From NCBI GenBank assembly GCA_030611515.1, contig JAUWPQ010000010.1:1-36400 (forward strand): a stretch of 36,400 nt of DNA, in the 5' to 3' direction. The stretch is from Planctomycetota bacterium (lineage in GTDB: Bacteria > Planctomycetota > Planctomycetia > Pirellulales > Thermoguttaceae). Positions 1-8,395 of the stretch are shown here, piece after piece. Made by a program: the position numbers and the translations under genes. Within the stretch, counting starts at the first letter, position 1. Every line of letters starts with the position of its first letter. The notes below the pieces were generated by a model. The model was not told where the DNA came from, did not search any database, and was given only the letters and a program-made list of their open reading frames with translations.

Positions 1-1877
1 GGAGGATAGCCGTAGCTGCCTACAAACTCGTTCCAGCCGATCCCTTCTTTCAATCCGCCCACCTCGGGCAGGAAATCCCCGACGGAAAAACTATCCTCCA
101 GGCGGGATAGAGGTATCTTGCCTTTGCCGACGGCAACGGCAAACACGACGCCGGCCAGATCGGCCGACAAATCGGCGAAGCTGAACCCGCTGCCGCTGCG
201 CATGTCGGCCAGTTCCTTGAGGATTCCGGCCCCTTCGGCGACCCGAGGGCCGACGAGAACCACCAGAGCGGCAGAGACCGCGAAATGCCGGAGCAAGTCG
301 CGGCGGGCGTGCATGGTGGGGGCGCCGAGCACCGCCAGCCGCGCCGCCCGTTCGGAGGCCGACTCGAGCTGCGCCACGGAAGGGGACAGGGCCATGTCTT
401 CGGCCCATCGTCTGTCCGCAAAAGGGGTTTCCCCGCCGAAAAATGGACCAGTCCCCAACTGGTCCGGCAGCGGCGAATCGTTCAGGGCCACTCCCAACCC
501 CAGCAGAAATGCCGCTCCGGCAACCTCTCGGGGAAGTCGCCGGGCAGCAGCGGCAGCCTGGCGGACGTAGTACACGGTTAGCTCGTCCCCGTCCAGTCGG
601 ACCTGGCGCTCGGGGTCCAGGACACCCTCACCCCCTGCCCCTCTCCCAGTGGGAGAGGGGAGCTTTTCGGCTTTGCCCTCACCCCCTGCCACTTTCCCAG
701 AGGGAGAGGAGAGCTTCTTGGGCAACTGCCGGTTTTTTTTGGCGGCCTCGGTCACTGCCCGCACCACGGTCCGCGCACCGGCGATCACGGTTTGGCGACG
801 TCCGGGCAACTCCCCGGCCAATCCCAGCGACTGGTCGAGCATGGCCAAGTAGCGTGGCGCCGCCGAATCGCCCGGCATCGCGGCGGCGAGTGAGCGGTAC
901 ACCGCCCGCAGGTGGTCCTTGGAGGCAGAGGGAAGCTGGCAAAGGTGCATCAGCGGACGGGTACGGCTGCGAAGCTCTTCGCCCACCAGGAACAGGGCGA
1001 GCGTGTTCGGGGCGTCGAACCCGATGCGGAAGGCGCGGGCCCGCGATTGCCGGTCGCCGATATCGGGCCGCATCACGGACTGGTGCTCGGGCGAATGTAC
1101 CGCGCCGAGGAAGTGCCCCAACTCGTGTACCAGCATCTCGAGCCGCTCCGGCTCGGCGAGTTGGCGGCCCCACTCGCGGATCAAGATGTGTGAGTGGAAC
1201 GGGCCTCGTATCCCGCCCATGCGTTTCTCGTCTCGCAACGTATGGTACTGGCCGGTGAAGCCGATCGCCAGCCGCGCCGGGGCCGGATTGACTTTTCGCT
1301 CGAACTCCTCGATGAGTTGCCGCAACTCGCGGGCGCCGTCGTTGGAGGTCCAGACGCCGACCGCCACCACCTGGAAGCGAACCCGGCAATGTCGCTCGAT
1401 GATCTCGGACGCCTCGGCCATCCGCTCCCGGTATCGCTTCTCCCACACACGCCGCACCGTCGGCTCTTTGTCGTCGACCAGAATCTTGACCGGGATGGTA
1501 CACAAGTCATCCCGCGGGCGGGAAAGCGGTTTCGGCATTGGCCGGTCGGCCGGAAGACCGGGAAGCGAATGTTGGACCAGATCGAGTTTATTGCCGTCGG
1601 TGTGGAAATAGTAGATGCCGTTGGCCTGAAGCAGACGCCGTCGCGGCTCGCCACCGGCATTGAAAACGATGGTGACGGCGTCTGCAACGGGCACCGGAAG
1701 CACCTCGCCGCGATCCAAGCCGTGGCGGGTCTGCCTGCCGTCTGGCTGGATGATGGTCAGCGCAACCTTACCCTCCGCGCGGTTGGTCAGCACGACAACA
1801 CCCGCACTGGCCGGCGACCAAAACGCCCCAGCCGCGACGACCAGTCCTATCGCGATCGGCAGCCCGCGGAGCATCAT
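1..1877 (-). CDS. Secreted matrixin-like zinc metalloprotease (3' end outside window)
   Basis: This minus-strand frame is open from the ATG at 1877 to the window edge, giving about 625 residues with the C-terminus missing. A signal peptide is evident: Met-Met-Leu-Arg, a hydrophobic stretch, then a cleavage site after SPASA near residue 25. Around residue 251 it reads HELGHFLGAVH followed by SPEHQSVM. This is the metzincin zinc site HExxHxxGxxH with a closely following Met-turn, the spacing typical of matrixins (family M10-like). The protein is therefore probably an exported zinc endopeptidase. The C-terminal several hundred residues match no domain I recognise. GAGG lies about 8 nt before the start. 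Two copies of a Pro/Ser/Gly-rich dispersed repeat (plus strand about 627-717) are translated in frame within the coding sequence. The protease call rests on the motif; the substrate is unknown. Confidence 0.8.
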   Translation of the reverse strand, partial: MMLRGLPIAIGLVVAAGAFWSPASAGVVVLTNRAEGKVALTIIQPDGRQTRHGLDRGEVLPVPVADAVTIVFNAGGEPRRRLLQANGIYYFHTDGNKLDLVQHSLPGLPADRPMPKPLSRPRDDLCTIPVKILVDDKEPTVRRVWEKRYRERMAEASEIIERHCRVRFQVVAVGVWTSNDGARELRQLIEEFERKVNPAPARLAIGFTGQYHTLRDEKRMGGIRGPFHSHILIREWGRQLAEPERLEMLVHELGHFLGAVHSPEHQSVMRPDIGDRQSRARAFRIGFDAPNTLALFLVGEELRSRTRPLMHLCQLPSASKDHLRAVYRSLAAAMPGDSAAPRYLAMLDQSLGLAGELPGRRQTVIAGARTVVRAVTEAAKKNRQLPKKLSSPSGKVAGGEGKAEKLPSPTGRGAGGEGVLDPERQVRLDGDELTVYYVRQAAAAARRLPREVAGAAFLLGLGVALNDSPLPDQLGTGPFFGGETPFADRRWAEDMALSPSVAQLESASERAARLAVLGAPTMHARRDLLRHFAVSAALVVLVGPRVAEGAGILKELADMRSGSGFSFADLSADLAGVVFAVAVGKGKIPLSRLEDSFSVGDFLPEVGGLKEGIGWNEFVGSYGYP

Positions 1878-2209
1878 CACTTCGACCTCGAGATGCGAAG
1901 ATTCACGTAGCGTTCACGGGTGTCCCTCTCGACACGCTTGGCGTCCATTATACCATAGTTGCTTGAGGTCGTGGGCGGTGTGGTAGGCTGATGTCATGAA
2001 GCCGCGACTCCATCCGCAACTCCGCTGACCCTAAAAGCCTACGTTCGGGATAATAGCTTTTGGGCAATAGCCGCCGGCTATTTGTTGCTCATTCCATTTT
2101 CCGCTGTTGGCCGAACTTGCGCTGCCTCCGGCCGACTTGTGACAAGCGATGGTTTCTGACCTTCCGGCTGGTACTGGTCCACACGATCTGGTATGTTCTC
2201 TCGATTGGT
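1878..2209. other. Intergenic region between divergent genes
   Basis: About 330 bases separate the protease (minus) from the small plus-strand gene at 2210. Apart from the extended -10 at 1947-1955 I see no RNA gene or repeat. Open frames crossing it have no coding character. Confidence 0.5.
1947..1955 (-). promoter_or_regulatory. Extended -10 promoter for the metalloprotease gene
   Basis: On the minus strand the sequence reads TGGTATAAT, a perfect -10 hexamer with the TGn extension. It lies about 70 nt upstream of the protease start codon at 1877. No good -35 is visible at 16-18 nt, which is usual for extended -10 promoters. Activity is inferred only. Confidence 0.45.
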
Positions 2210-2398
2210 ATGGCACACAAAATCGCCAAGCTCATGTTGGAACATGCGGGTACGTTCCTGGAGCGTGCCGAGGCGATACGGACCGCCCTGTCGCTGGGTA
2301 TGCCCCTTCACGAAATCGAGGAATATCTCGACTGGTTGGATGCGACCAGAGGTCCGATACCCGATTCGCTGGATGAAGACTCGAACGCCGAGGATTAG
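2210..2398 (+). CDS. Small hypothetical protein (62 aa)
   Basis: The ATG at 2210 opens a 62-residue soluble protein beginning MAHKIAKLMLEHAG and ending in an acidic tail (DSLDEDSNAED). The frame extends upstream to 2060, but those residues (Arg, Cys and Trp rich) look non-coding, so the internal ATG is preferred. The composition suggests two amphipathic helices, LMLEHAGTFLERAEAIRTAL and MPLHEIEEYLDWLDATR, as in small regulatory or adaptor proteins. No catalytic motif is visible and no function is assigned. It lies 159 bases upstream of a sigma factor gene on the same strand but is separated from it by that gene's own promoter, so it is probably an independent unit. The Shine-Dalgarno sequence is weak. 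Confidence 0.6.
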   Translation: MAHKIAKLMLEHAGTFLERAEAIRTALSLGMPLHEIEEYLDWLDATRGPIPDSLDEDSNAED

Positions 2399-2504
2399 AG
2401 GTTGAATCCCGGAATCGTAAATCATTTATCTGCAAGTGGTTAGTGCAAGCCGCTCCCCCGCCCCATCGCGACATGCAACCCCCCCAAGAGTTTTATGGAA
2501 ATGT

Positions 2505-2533
2505 TTGACAGACTTGTGCCGGCTCGCTAGACT
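2505..2533 (+). promoter_or_regulatory. Sigma-70-type promoter for the sigma factor gene
   Basis: A perfect -35 TTGACA (2505-2510) is followed after exactly 17 nt by TAGACT (2528-2533), a 4/6 match to the -10 consensus. Transcription would begin near 2540, just before the candidate GTG starts at 2558 and 2588. It is the best canonical promoter in the window. Confidence 0.55.
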
Positions 2534-2557
2534 TAGGGGTGTGCTGGTCGCCGCCTA

Positions 2558-3241
2558 GTGCTATCGTATTTTGCCTGTGAATTGACTGTGAAGAAAAAGC
2601 AATTGCCGATTGATGTGCCTGAGGAATCGCTTGCCGCGTCACTCGATGACGAAGGATGCATCCACTCCAGCGAAGGCGACATGGACGAGGCGGGCGTACA
2701 TGCCGATTCGCTGTTGGCCAAACGGTGCCTTGCCGGCGAAGTGGCCGCATGGGAGCAGTTTTACACGCAGTGTCATGAACCGCTGCTGATGTCGGTCAGG
2801 GTCATGCTCGGTCCTCAGAGCAGTGACGCGAGCCTGGTGGACGAGATTGCCGCTCGGGTGTGGTATGCGCTGGTTGCCAACGATGGCAAGTTGCTGGCGC
2901 GGTACAAGCCCGACCGGGGCGCCAGGTTGATCACGTTTATGCGCATGCTGGCAAAGGATGAGAGCGTTCGCTACTTTCGCGCGGAAATCCGTCGCCGAAA
3001 TCGCGAATTGACGGCACTGCGCGAAAGACCGCAGCATCGAAGCGAAAACGCCAGACAGCCGGTCAACCCCCTACCGGAATTCCTCGGCACTCTTACTCCT
3101 CACGAGAGAGTCTTTTGCAGCGACTACCTGTTGACCGAGCCGTCGGGCGCGGTGGAACAGAAATACTCCAAGGCGAATATCTGGCAGCTCAGCCACCGCA
3201 TCCGCGGTAAGCTGCTCCAGTTTCTGGACCCCCGGTCGTGA
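2558..3241 (+). CDS. RNA polymerase sigma-70 family factor, planctomycete ECF-like
   Basis: A 227-residue protein with the layout of a small sigma factor. An acidic N-terminal extension is followed by a region 2-like segment (about residues 50-140): a helix LLAKRCLAGEVAAWEQFY, then LVDEIAARVWYALV, a short loop, and LITFMRMLAKDESVRYFR. A C-terminal segment with PHERVF and a helix-turn-helix-like LSHRIRGKLLQFL would be region 4. It would direct RNA polymerase to a specific promoter set. No anti-sigma gene lies next to it. Both possible starts are GTG: 2558, or 2588 where the protein would begin with KKKQLP. The later one may be real because the first ten residues look unlike coding sequence. 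Region 4 is short and divergent, so an alternative is a sigma-like regulator. Confidence 0.65.
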   Translation: MLSYFACELTVKKKQLPIDVPEESLAASLDDEGCIHSSEGDMDEAGVHADSLLAKRCLAGEVAAWEQFYTQCHEPLLMSVRVMLGPQSSDASLVDEIAARVWYALVANDGKLLARYKPDRGARLITFMRMLAKDESVRYFRAEIRRRNRELTALRERPQHRSENARQPVNPLPEFLGTLTPHERVFCSDYLLTEPSGAVEQKYSKANIWQLSHRIRGKLLQFLDPRS

Positions 3242-3299
3242 TGTTCCGAGTTGAATGTGCTGAAATCATCCGGTACAAAGCCGGCCAAAAATGCAGCAG

Positions 3300-3321
3300 A
3301 AAAAAACGGCCTATTCCGGCC
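3300..3321 (-). terminator. Weak intrinsic terminator at the end of the SDR gene
   Basis: Read on the minus strand, GGCC, a six-base loop, GGCC and one G are followed by seven T. The hairpin overlaps the TAG stop of the reductase gene. The stem is only 4 bp, so this is tentative. Confidence 0.3.
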
Positions 3322-4066
3322 CGCCCGCGATTGTCCGACCACCGTCGATCGGCAGACAAACTCCGGTGACGTAGTCGTTTTCCGCCAGGAAAAGTACGGC
3401 TTGTGCGACGTTCTCCGGCTTTCCGAGGCGTTTCAGGAGCGTGCCGGCCACCGCCCCTTTGACTTCGTGTTCCGAGAGGTTTTCGGGTAACATCACCGGT
3501 CCCGGCAGGATGCAGTTGACCCTTACCGCCGGGTTGCGCTGGGCCAATTCCACGGCAAAGACGCGGGTGATTGTCGGAATCGCCCCCTTGCCGGCGAAAT
3601 AGGCCGCGTAGTCGGCGTAGGGTCGGGCGGCGGCCCAGTCGCCGATCGTGACGATCGAGCCTCCTGAAGGCTGCTTTGCCATAATCAAGCCCGCCCGCCG
3701 GCAGAAAAGGAACGTGCCGAGCGTGTTTACCGAGAACTGCCGACGCACGTCGTCCGCGGTCACGTCCTCCAACCGTTTCCGCTCCCACACCGCGGCGGCG
3801 GTGACGAGCACGTCGAGCCGGCCGAAAGAATCAAGCACCGCGTCGAAGAGCCGGTCGACCTCGGCCTCCTCCGTCACGTCGGCCCCAAACGCCTCGGCGC
3901 GGACCCCTTGCTCTTCCAATTGCCGCGCCGTTTGCCGCGCCTCGTCGGCCGAGCGGTTGTAGTGCAAAGCGACGTCGTAGCCGTGGGCAGCCAACGTTCG
4001 GGCAACGCAATTGCCCACTCGATGTTTGCCGCTGCCGGTTATCAGGGCGAGTTTCTTCGGCGACAT
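3311..4066 (-). CDS. SDR oxidoreductase, PTR1/FolM-like (pteridine reductase type)
   Basis: A 251-residue short-chain dehydrogenase. The Rossmann motif is TGSGKHRVGN (residues 10-19). HYNRSADEA (35-43) carries the Arg that usually selects NADPH. The active site has Asp143, Tyr156 and Lys160, with Asp in place of the usual SDR serine. The same Asp-x12-Tyr-x3-Lys arrangement is known in Leishmania pteridine reductase PTR1 and in FolM (dihydromonapterin reductase), so an NADPH-dependent pterin or folate reductase is the best guess. NxG near 114 and PGPV near 188 are standard SDR elements, and the C-terminal DGGR is typical. It starts 33 nt after the stop of the RmlD-like gene and is probably co-transcribed with it. 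The leader contains short GTGGATAGTG repeats and no clear Shine-Dalgarno. The substrate is inferred. Confidence 0.8.
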   Translation of the reverse strand: MSPKKLALITGSGKHRVGNCVARTLAAHGYDVALHYNRSADEARQTARQLEEQGVRAEAFGADVTEEAEVDRLFDAVLDSFGRLDVLVTAAAVWERKRLEDVTADDVRRQFSVNTLGTFLFCRRAGLIMAKQPSGGSIVTIGDWAAARPYADYAAYFAGKGAIPTITRVFAVELAQRNPAVRVNCILPGPVMLPENLSEHEVKGAVAGTLLKRLGKPENVAQAVLFLAENDYVTGVCLPIDGGRTIAGGPE

Positions 4067-4099
4067 GGTGGATAGTGGGTAGTGGATAGTGAAAAGTAG

Positions 4100-4969
4100 T
4101 TATCCGCCGCTTGCGGCTTCGCAAAAATACTCCGCCAATGCCGCTTTCCAATCGGGCATTGGAGGACCGCCCAACCGACGGTAGGCTCCCGTGTCGAGCA
4201 CGCTATACGACGGCCGCGGCGCGGGCGCGCCGTACTCGGCCGTGCCGATCGGCTGGACGGCCACTCGCATCTGGGCCAGCCGGAATATCTCGACGGCGAA
4301 CTCCCGCCAGGTCGTCTCTCCGTCGTTGGTTACGTGGTACGTTCCCCATGGAACCGTCGCTTCGGCTTGGCCAAGCAAGAACGACACTGCTCGGGCAAGG
4401 TGCGGAACGTAGGTCGGCGTACAGCGTTGATCGTCGACCACGCGCAGTTCCGACCGAGTGCCGCCAAGCCGGAGCATCGTGCGGACGAAGTTCGACGCCC
4501 GCCGGTCGCAACGCCGGGCATAGAGTCCGCAGGTGCGGACGATCAGGTGCTTCGAGTGTCGGGCGGCGGTCCGCTCGCCCTCCAGCTTCGTCCGCGCATA
4601 GACCCCTTGCGGCGACGGCGGATCGTCCTCGCGCCACGGCCGCGGCGACGCGGGCGCAGTGCCGAACACGTAGTCGGTGCTGATCTGCACCAACGGGCAA
4701 TCCAACTCGCCGCACGCCCAGACCAGATGCTCGACGGCCGCGACGTTTACCGCCCGACATTTCTCCGGCTCCTCCTCGGCCTTGTCCACCAGCGTGTAGG
4801 CGGCGCAATTGACGATCGCCTCTGGCCGCAGGGCGAGCATTCTCTCCAGCACCGCCCGAGGGTCGGTCAGATCGAGCGAGTCGATGTCCAGCCCCTTTGC
4901 GCGGTCGCCGAGTTGCCGGCACAACTCACCGCCCAACTGCCCGTATGCTCCGGTGACGACAATACTCAT
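4100..4969 (-). CDS. rmlD: dTDP-4-dehydrorhamnose reductase (RmlD-like)
   Basis: A 289-residue NAD(P)-dependent extended SDR. Motifs are GAYGQLGGEL (7-16) for the dinucleotide, NCAAYT (54-59), STDYVFG (97-103) and the catalytic pair Tyr124/Lys128 in YARTK. The later VDDQRCTPTYV matches the RmlD family. The enzyme would reduce dTDP-4-keto-L-rhamnose to dTDP-L-rhamnose in the cytoplasm for cell-envelope glycans. An upstream TTG at about 5005 would add 12 residues. The ATG before SIVVTG is preferred because the Rossmann fold begins there. rmlA, rmlB and rmlC are absent here, so the precise nucleotide-sugar substrate is not proven. It is divergent from galE, another sugar-nucleotide enzyme. Confidence 0.85.
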   Translation of the reverse strand: MSIVVTGAYGQLGGELCRQLGDRAKGLDIDSLDLTDPRAVLERMLALRPEAIVNCAAYTLVDKAEEEPEKCRAVNVAAVEHLVWACGELDCPLVQISTDYVFGTAPASPRPWREDDPPSPQGVYARTKLEGERTAARHSKHLIVRTCGLYARRCDRRASNFVRTMLRLGGTRSELRVVDDQRCTPTYVPHLARAVSFLLGQAEATVPWGTYHVTNDGETTWREFAVEIFRLAQMRVAVQPIGTAEYGAPAPRPSYSVLDTGAYRRLGGPPMPDWKAALAEYFCEAASGG

Positions 4970-5120
4970 GGGAATGATTGGGGGGTATAGGAAATAGAAA
5001 CTCAACTTCGCTGGTTAGCATATTGGATTTGCCCCTTGGCGACCAGCCTGCCCCCTTCTGAAAGTGATCCTTCTAAGCTATGCTTTTAGCGTTGCATACC
5101 TTGTAATGTAAGGATATCCC

Positions 5121-6110
5121 ATGAATGTTCTGGTTGCCGGCGGGGCCGGATACATCGGCTCGCACGCCGTCAGACAGTTGATCGAGGCCGGACATCGCGT
5201 CGTGGCCGTCGATAACCTCTACCGAGGACACGGACAGGCCGTCGATCGCCGGGCGGTGTTCCACGAAATAGACCTGGCGGAGACCCATGCCCTGGCCGAC
5301 GTCCTGGCCAAAGAGAAGATCGACTGCGTGATGCACTTTGCCGCTCTGACCTACGTGGGCGAGTCGGTCACCGACCCGCTGGCCTACTACGACAACAACA
5401 CCGCCGGAACGATCAGCCTGTTGAAGGCCATGAAGACCGCCGGCGTGAAGCGGATGGTGTTCAGTTCGACGGCAGCCATCTACGGCGAACCGGACTCGAC
5501 GCCCATCGTCGAGACCGCCCGGCTCGAACCGGTCAATCCCTACGGCTGGTCGAAATGGTGCGTCGAGCGGGTGTTGCGCGACTACGCCGCATCGGACCGG
5601 GAATTCGCCTTCGTCGCCATGCGATACTTCAACGTCGCCGGCGCCGCCGCCGACGGCGCCCTGGGCGAGGACCACGACCCGGAAACCCACCTGATCCCCA
5701 TCCTGATGCAAACGGCCTTGGGCCAACGCGACAAGATCACGGTTTTTGGGACCGACTATCCCACGCCGGACGGCACCTGCATCCGCGACTACATCCACGT
5801 CGAGGACCTTTGCGCCGCCCATATCGTGGCGATGAACGCGCTTCGGCCCGGCGACACCCGTTGTTACAACCTCGGCATCGGCAAGGGCTATTCGGTGAAG
5901 GAGGTTATCGAATCGGCTCGGCGGGTGACCGGCAGGGACATTCCGGTCGAATACGGCCCTCGTCGGGCGGGCGACCCGGCCGTTCTGTTCGCCGACGCGG
6001 ATAAAATCCAACGAGAGCTTGGCTGGTCTGCCCGCCACACCGAGCTGGACGCCATAATAGCCACCGCCTGGAAGTGGTTCGAGAGGCATCCGGGCGGATA
6101 TGAGACGTAG
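5121..6110 (+). CDS. galE: UDP-glucose 4-epimerase
   Basis: A 329-residue extended SDR of normal GalE length. Evidence: GGAGYIGSH (7-15) for NAD, DNL (31-33), catalytic SST (115-117) with Tyr141 and Lys145 in YGWSK, MRYFNVAGA, and HVEDL near residue 232. It interconverts UDP-glucose and UDP-galactose (or the GlcNAc/GalNAc forms) in the cytoplasm, feeding polysaccharide synthesis. AAGGA stands 7 nt before the ATG, one of the better ribosome sites in the window. It is transcribed divergently from rmlD across a 150-base spacer. It appears intact. Confidence 0.93.
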   Translation: MNVLVAGGAGYIGSHAVRQLIEAGHRVVAVDNLYRGHGQAVDRRAVFHEIDLAETHALADVLAKEKIDCVMHFAALTYVGESVTDPLAYYDNNTAGTISLLKAMKTAGVKRMVFSSTAAIYGEPDSTPIVETARLEPVNPYGWSKWCVERVLRDYAASDREFAFVAMRYFNVAGAAADGALGEDHDPETHLIPILMQTALGQRDKITVFGTDYPTPDGTCIRDYIHVEDLCAAHIVAMNALRPGDTRCYNLGIGKGYSVKEVIESARRVTGRDIPVEYGPRRAGDPAVLFADADKIQRELGWSARHTELDAIIATAWKWFERHPGGYET

Positions 6111-6232
6111 CACGCGGCCCATTTCATCGGCCCAATGAGCCAATCTCCAGCCAAGTGCCGAATTACCCGCAGGTGGTATCCATCATGTTTACCCACGGGG
6201 AGTTTCATGTTAGGATTACTCGGATTGATTTT

Positions 6233-6305
<73 letters not shown>

Positions 6306-6463
6306 CTTGGACCAACGGACTCTCAGACGTTGGCTCGCGCGATGAACGGAATACTTTGTTTCTGTTGCGGATGGGCGGCGCAAATGATAAGCGCGGCTCA
6401 CCGCACATAACGCCGCGTGGACGCGGCGGCTAAACAGCTCACCCACCTCCCGTTCCCCGCCTC

Positions 6464-7837
6464 TTACTTCAACAGATACCGGTTGGCGATGCTGATGCCG
6501 CTGATGATTGCGCCGACGATGCCGACCAGGCCCTGATCGTTGCCGCAGATGTAGAGGTTCTTCAGATGCGAGGTGCCGTCGTGCCGCTTATCGGCCGCGC
6601 CGTAGACGGAGCCGCCGGTGTGGCCGGTGAAACGGTGGATCGTCAAAGGCGTGAACATGTCGCCGCCGATCACCGAGTCGCTGAAATCGGGGACGAATCG
6701 GGCCGCCGACTCCATCATCCGCTTTCCCCAATCCTGCTTCGCGTGGCGATACGCCTCGGCGTCCAAGGCGGCCCAACGCTCGTAGTTGGCCAACGCCGAG
6801 ATCCGCAAAATCCCCTCGTCCAACGGCTCGGGATAGGCGAAGTTGTTCGGCGAGCAGATCATGCCGCTGCGCAGATCGACCAGATCGTCCGGCTTCTCGT
6901 AGTGAAACTTATCCGAATCGTTGTAGAAGATGATCGTCTGTTCGTGGCCCAGGGCGCGAGGCTGCGAATCGAGGACCGAGATCGACTCGACCACGGAAAT
7001 CCGGTTCGACGCCGTGGCGTCTTCGACGTGCCCGTCGTCGCAGAGCCGCATGGTTTCGGTCCAGCCGGCCGAGGAGAGTACGTTTCGGGTCTCCAACTCC
7101 GAGCCGTCTTCCAGGACGATCTTTTGCACCGTGTCCTGCTCGACGACGATCCGCGCCACGCCCGCCTTCAGCCGCAGTTCGCCCCCCTGCTCCTTGAAGC
7201 GGCGGGACAAGATCGTCAGGATGCGTTGGATTCCGGCCAGCGGCCGGGCCAGGCCCTCCAGAAAGATCGAGCGGAAGAGGATGCTGAACTGATCGAAGTC
7301 GATGTCGTGTTCCCGCGAGCCGCCGTAGAACAGCATCGGGCAGAAGATCATCTCGACCAGCAGCGGGTCGTCGATAATCTCGGAGACCACCTGCCGGGCG
7401 GAACGGCCCGCGCCCGATTGGCCGAGTTGGTCGTAGTCGTGCAGCGAAGCGACCAGGCGGCGGAAGTTGTCCGTCTGGCGGGGGAACCGGCAGCGGACCT
7501 CCGATTCCAGCAGCGAGAAATCGTTGGAGAACCGCAAGCTGGCGGCGGGGAACATGATGACCGAGCCGAGCTGCGGCGCCAGCGCCCATTCGTCCCAGGC
7601 AAGGCGCAATTGGCGGAACAGCCGGGCCATCGGTCCGGTCCGGGTGCCCTTGGCGGCGTAGTTGGTCACGGCGTGCAACCCGACGTCGTAGGTCCGGCCG
7701 CGTTGCCGATAGAAGGAGTTCAGCCCTCCGATCGCGCTGTGCCGTTCAAGAATGCAGACCTTTCGTCCGAAGTGGGCCAATCGCACTCCGGCCGCCAACC
7801 CCGACATTCCGGCGCCGATGATAATCGTGTCGTACAT
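6464..7837 (-). CDS. FAD-dependent oxidoreductase, phytoene desaturase (CrtI)-like
   Basis: A 457-residue flavoprotein. The N-terminal beta-alpha-beta motif is IIIGAGMSGLAAG (5-17), followed by LERH at about 30-33 and GGLNSF (37-42), typical of amine-oxidase and CrtI-type enzymes. The C-terminus has LYICGNDQGLVGIVGAIISG, the second FAD-binding segment. The family includes carotenoid desaturases, isomerases and related retinol or polyene oxidoreductases. The true substrate here is unknown. It appears to be transcribed alone. The leader contains short TCAGAGG direct repeats immediately before the ATG. CrtI-like enzymes accompany ketosynthase/ACP genes in some planctomycete lipid clusters, and such a pair lies 13 kb away here. 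The functional link is only a guess. Confidence 0.75.
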   Translation of the reverse strand: MYDTIIIGAGMSGLAAGVRLAHFGRKVCILERHSAIGGLNSFYRQRGRTYDVGLHAVTNYAAKGTRTGPMARLFRQLRLAWDEWALAPQLGSVIMFPAASLRFSNDFSLLESEVRCRFPRQTDNFRRLVASLHDYDQLGQSGAGRSARQVVSEIIDDPLLVEMIFCPMLFYGGSREHDIDFDQFSILFRSIFLEGLARPLAGIQRILTILSRRFKEQGGELRLKAGVARIVVEQDTVQKIVLEDGSELETRNVLSSAGWTETMRLCDDGHVEDATASNRISVVESISVLDSQPRALGHEQTIIFYNDSDKFHYEKPDDLVDLRSGMICSPNNFAYPEPLDEGILRISALANYERWAALDAEAYRHAKQDWGKRMMESAARFVPDFSDSVIGGDMFTPLTIHRFTGHTGGSVYGAADKRHDGTSHLKNLYICGNDQGLVGIVGAIISGISIANRYLLK

Positions 7838-7940
7838 GAGGGTCAGAGATCAGGGGTCAGAGGTCAGAGGGTAATGGGATTTTCCGCAACAGAAACAATA
7901 TGGATATATTATCTCAACGGCGGCGATTCTGGCAAGAGTT

Positions 7941-7968
7941 GTAGGATGGGTTATGAAATCCGTCCTAC
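7941..7968. repeat. GTAGGATGG inverted repeat (hairpin)
   Basis: GTAGGATGG and CCGTCCTAC face each other across 10 bases with one G-T mismatch. The arm resembles the terminal repeat of the 62-bp element at 21142 (GTAGGGTG), so it may belong to a related dispersed element. Confidence 0.4.
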
Positions 7969-8323
7969 GGATGATTTTTGGGCGGGAAAAACGGTTTTTG
8001 CACCCGCCATAGCCCCATGCGAAAAAGACCGAAAATACCGGCGGCCAGAAAACAGCCTTTTTATAGGCGTTTTCGGCTGGTAGAATGACCTCGCTGCGCA
8101 TACACCGCAGGAGGGGGCTGGCGAAAGGTTTTCGGTTGTCTCGCCGCAAGCCCATGTTGTTATTCAGGTTACGGTCGTTTTTTCGGCTTGAATTAACTGG
8201 AAAAAATTCCCGATTTCGCCAACTAATTCTTGCGTCGATTCGCCGAGGGCCGACGATGCGTTCAAACCGCCTGAAACACGGGCTATTCATTTCGCATCGC
8301 GGCCGCGCTTTAGACGTAAGTGC

Positions 8324-8395
8324 GGTTTAACCCCAGGTTGATCAACCTGAAGCGCCAGGTTGATCAACCGGTGGGCGCGGGGTTGAATTGACCCC
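8324..8395. promoter_or_regulatory. Cluster of GGTT...AACC palindromes, possible operator array
   Basis: Two copies of the perfect 12-bp palindrome GGTTGATCAACC lie at 8336-8347 and 8358-8369, with centres 22 bp apart (about two helical turns). They are flanked by GGTTTAACC (8324-8332) and a degenerate GGGGTTGAATTGACCCC (8379-8395). The cluster sits upstream of the oxidoreductase gene and downstream of the restriction module, both on the minus strand. Spacing on one DNA face suggests cooperative binding of a dimeric regulator. A role as a recombination or REP-type element is also possible. Confidence 0.4.

Noticed and set aside
5056..5084. TTCTGA and TATGCT as a promoter for galE.
   Set aside because: The spacing is 17 nt, but the -35 matches only half of the consensus, so the site cannot be told from chance.
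6566..8083. A 505-residue plus-strand open frame over the CrtI-like gene.
   Set aside because: The minus-strand frame carries the FAD motifs; this one is its antisense shadow.
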